From Weissella halotolerans DSM 20190 (lineage in GTDB: Bacteria; Bacillota; Bacilli; Lactobacillales; Lactobacillaceae): a DNA stretch of 64,000 nt. Below are positions 63,880-64,000 of this stretch, piece after piece. Numbering within the stretch: position 1 is the first letter of the stretch; each line of letters starts with the position of its first letter. The position numbers and the translations under genes are program-made. The DNA is taken from assembly GCF_000420365.1 (NCBI RefSeq), contig NZ_ATUU01000005.1, forward strand, positions 44,155 to 108,154, written 5' to 3'. The notes beneath the pieces are model-generated. The model ran no database searches and was not told where the DNA came from. It worked only from the letters and a program-made list of their open reading frames with translations.

Positions 63880-64000
63880 TGGTTAAGTCCTCGAACCATT
63901 AGTACTAGTCCGCTTCACGTGTCACCACGCTTCCACTTCTAGCCTATCTACCTCATCATCTCTGAGGGGTCTTACTTCATTTCTGAATGGGAAATCTCAT
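63880..64000 (-). rRNA. rrl: 23S ribosomal RNA, 3' end (partial)
   Basis: The minus strand reads AAGCGGACTAGTACTAATGG then TCGAGGACTTAACC, the 3' end of 23S. It is cut by the window edge. Confidence 0.93.

Overview
The window looks like chromosome of a low-GC lactic acid bacterium (Lactobacillaceae). The former Leuconostocaceae branch, for example Weissella or a close relative, is my best guess from gene content. Indicators are an arginine deiminase operon, a WxL/DUF916 cell-surface cluster, a Lactobacillus-kefiri-type alcohol dehydrogenase, cre-like sites and an ssrA tag ending YAVAA. The genus is inference. Nearly all genes are on the minus strand. No transposase, integrase, CRISPR array or prophage block is visible.

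Layout. 1-2 kb: polyamine ABC transporter potA-potB-potC, with potC only starting at the edge. 2-9 kb: translation genes (rpsL-rpsG-fusA; infC-rpmI-rplT with an attenuator leader and an AUA start; efp-asp23-nusB), interrupted by a short plus-strand prepilin-peptidase gene. 9-17 kb: pgi, a GRP sugar transporter with a cre inside its promoter, topoisomerase III, MscS channel, HAD phosphatase, GT8 glycosyltransferase, TerC protein. 17.8-22.4 kb: WxL surface cluster. 22.7-25.9 kb: LysR regulator divergent from a YeiH-type exporter, an unknown membrane protein, bioY. 26-31.7 kb: arcA-arcB-arcD-arcC followed by a PucR-type regulator, with cre and phased direct repeats upstream of arcA. 32-39 kb: mostly plus-strand small genes, a secreted nuclease gene broken by an in-frame amber codon, a GT-C-like membrane protein, a GH25/LysM lysin. 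39-45.1 kb: tmRNA, guaC, two small DUF proteins, rny, a catalytically dead P1B-ATPase-like membrane protein, tRNA-Ser and tRNA-fMet. 45-48.3 kb: thiM-thiD-thiE-tenA under a TPP riboswitch. 48-55 kb: S66 peptidase, R-specific alcohol dehydrogenase, four GNAT acetyltransferases, a bile-salt-hydrolase-like enzyme, small membrane proteins. 55.7-64 kb: tRNA-Leu(AAG), tex, Ca2+ ATPase, hpf, comFC, a frameshifted comFA, then 5S and the 3' end of 23S rRNA.

How it fits together. Translation and stress functions (EF-G, IF3, EF-P, HPF, tmRNA, RNase Y) are interleaved with sugar and arginine energy metabolism that carries CcpA-type sites. Two DNA-handling genes are damaged or recoded: the nuclease by a probable TGG-to-TAG change, and comFA by a -1 frame break exactly at U UUU UUA. 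The most unusual items are the P-type ATPase homologue that has lost DKTGT and CPC, the HeH/LEM-like tail on ribosomal protein L20, the AUA start of infC, and the comFA frame break.
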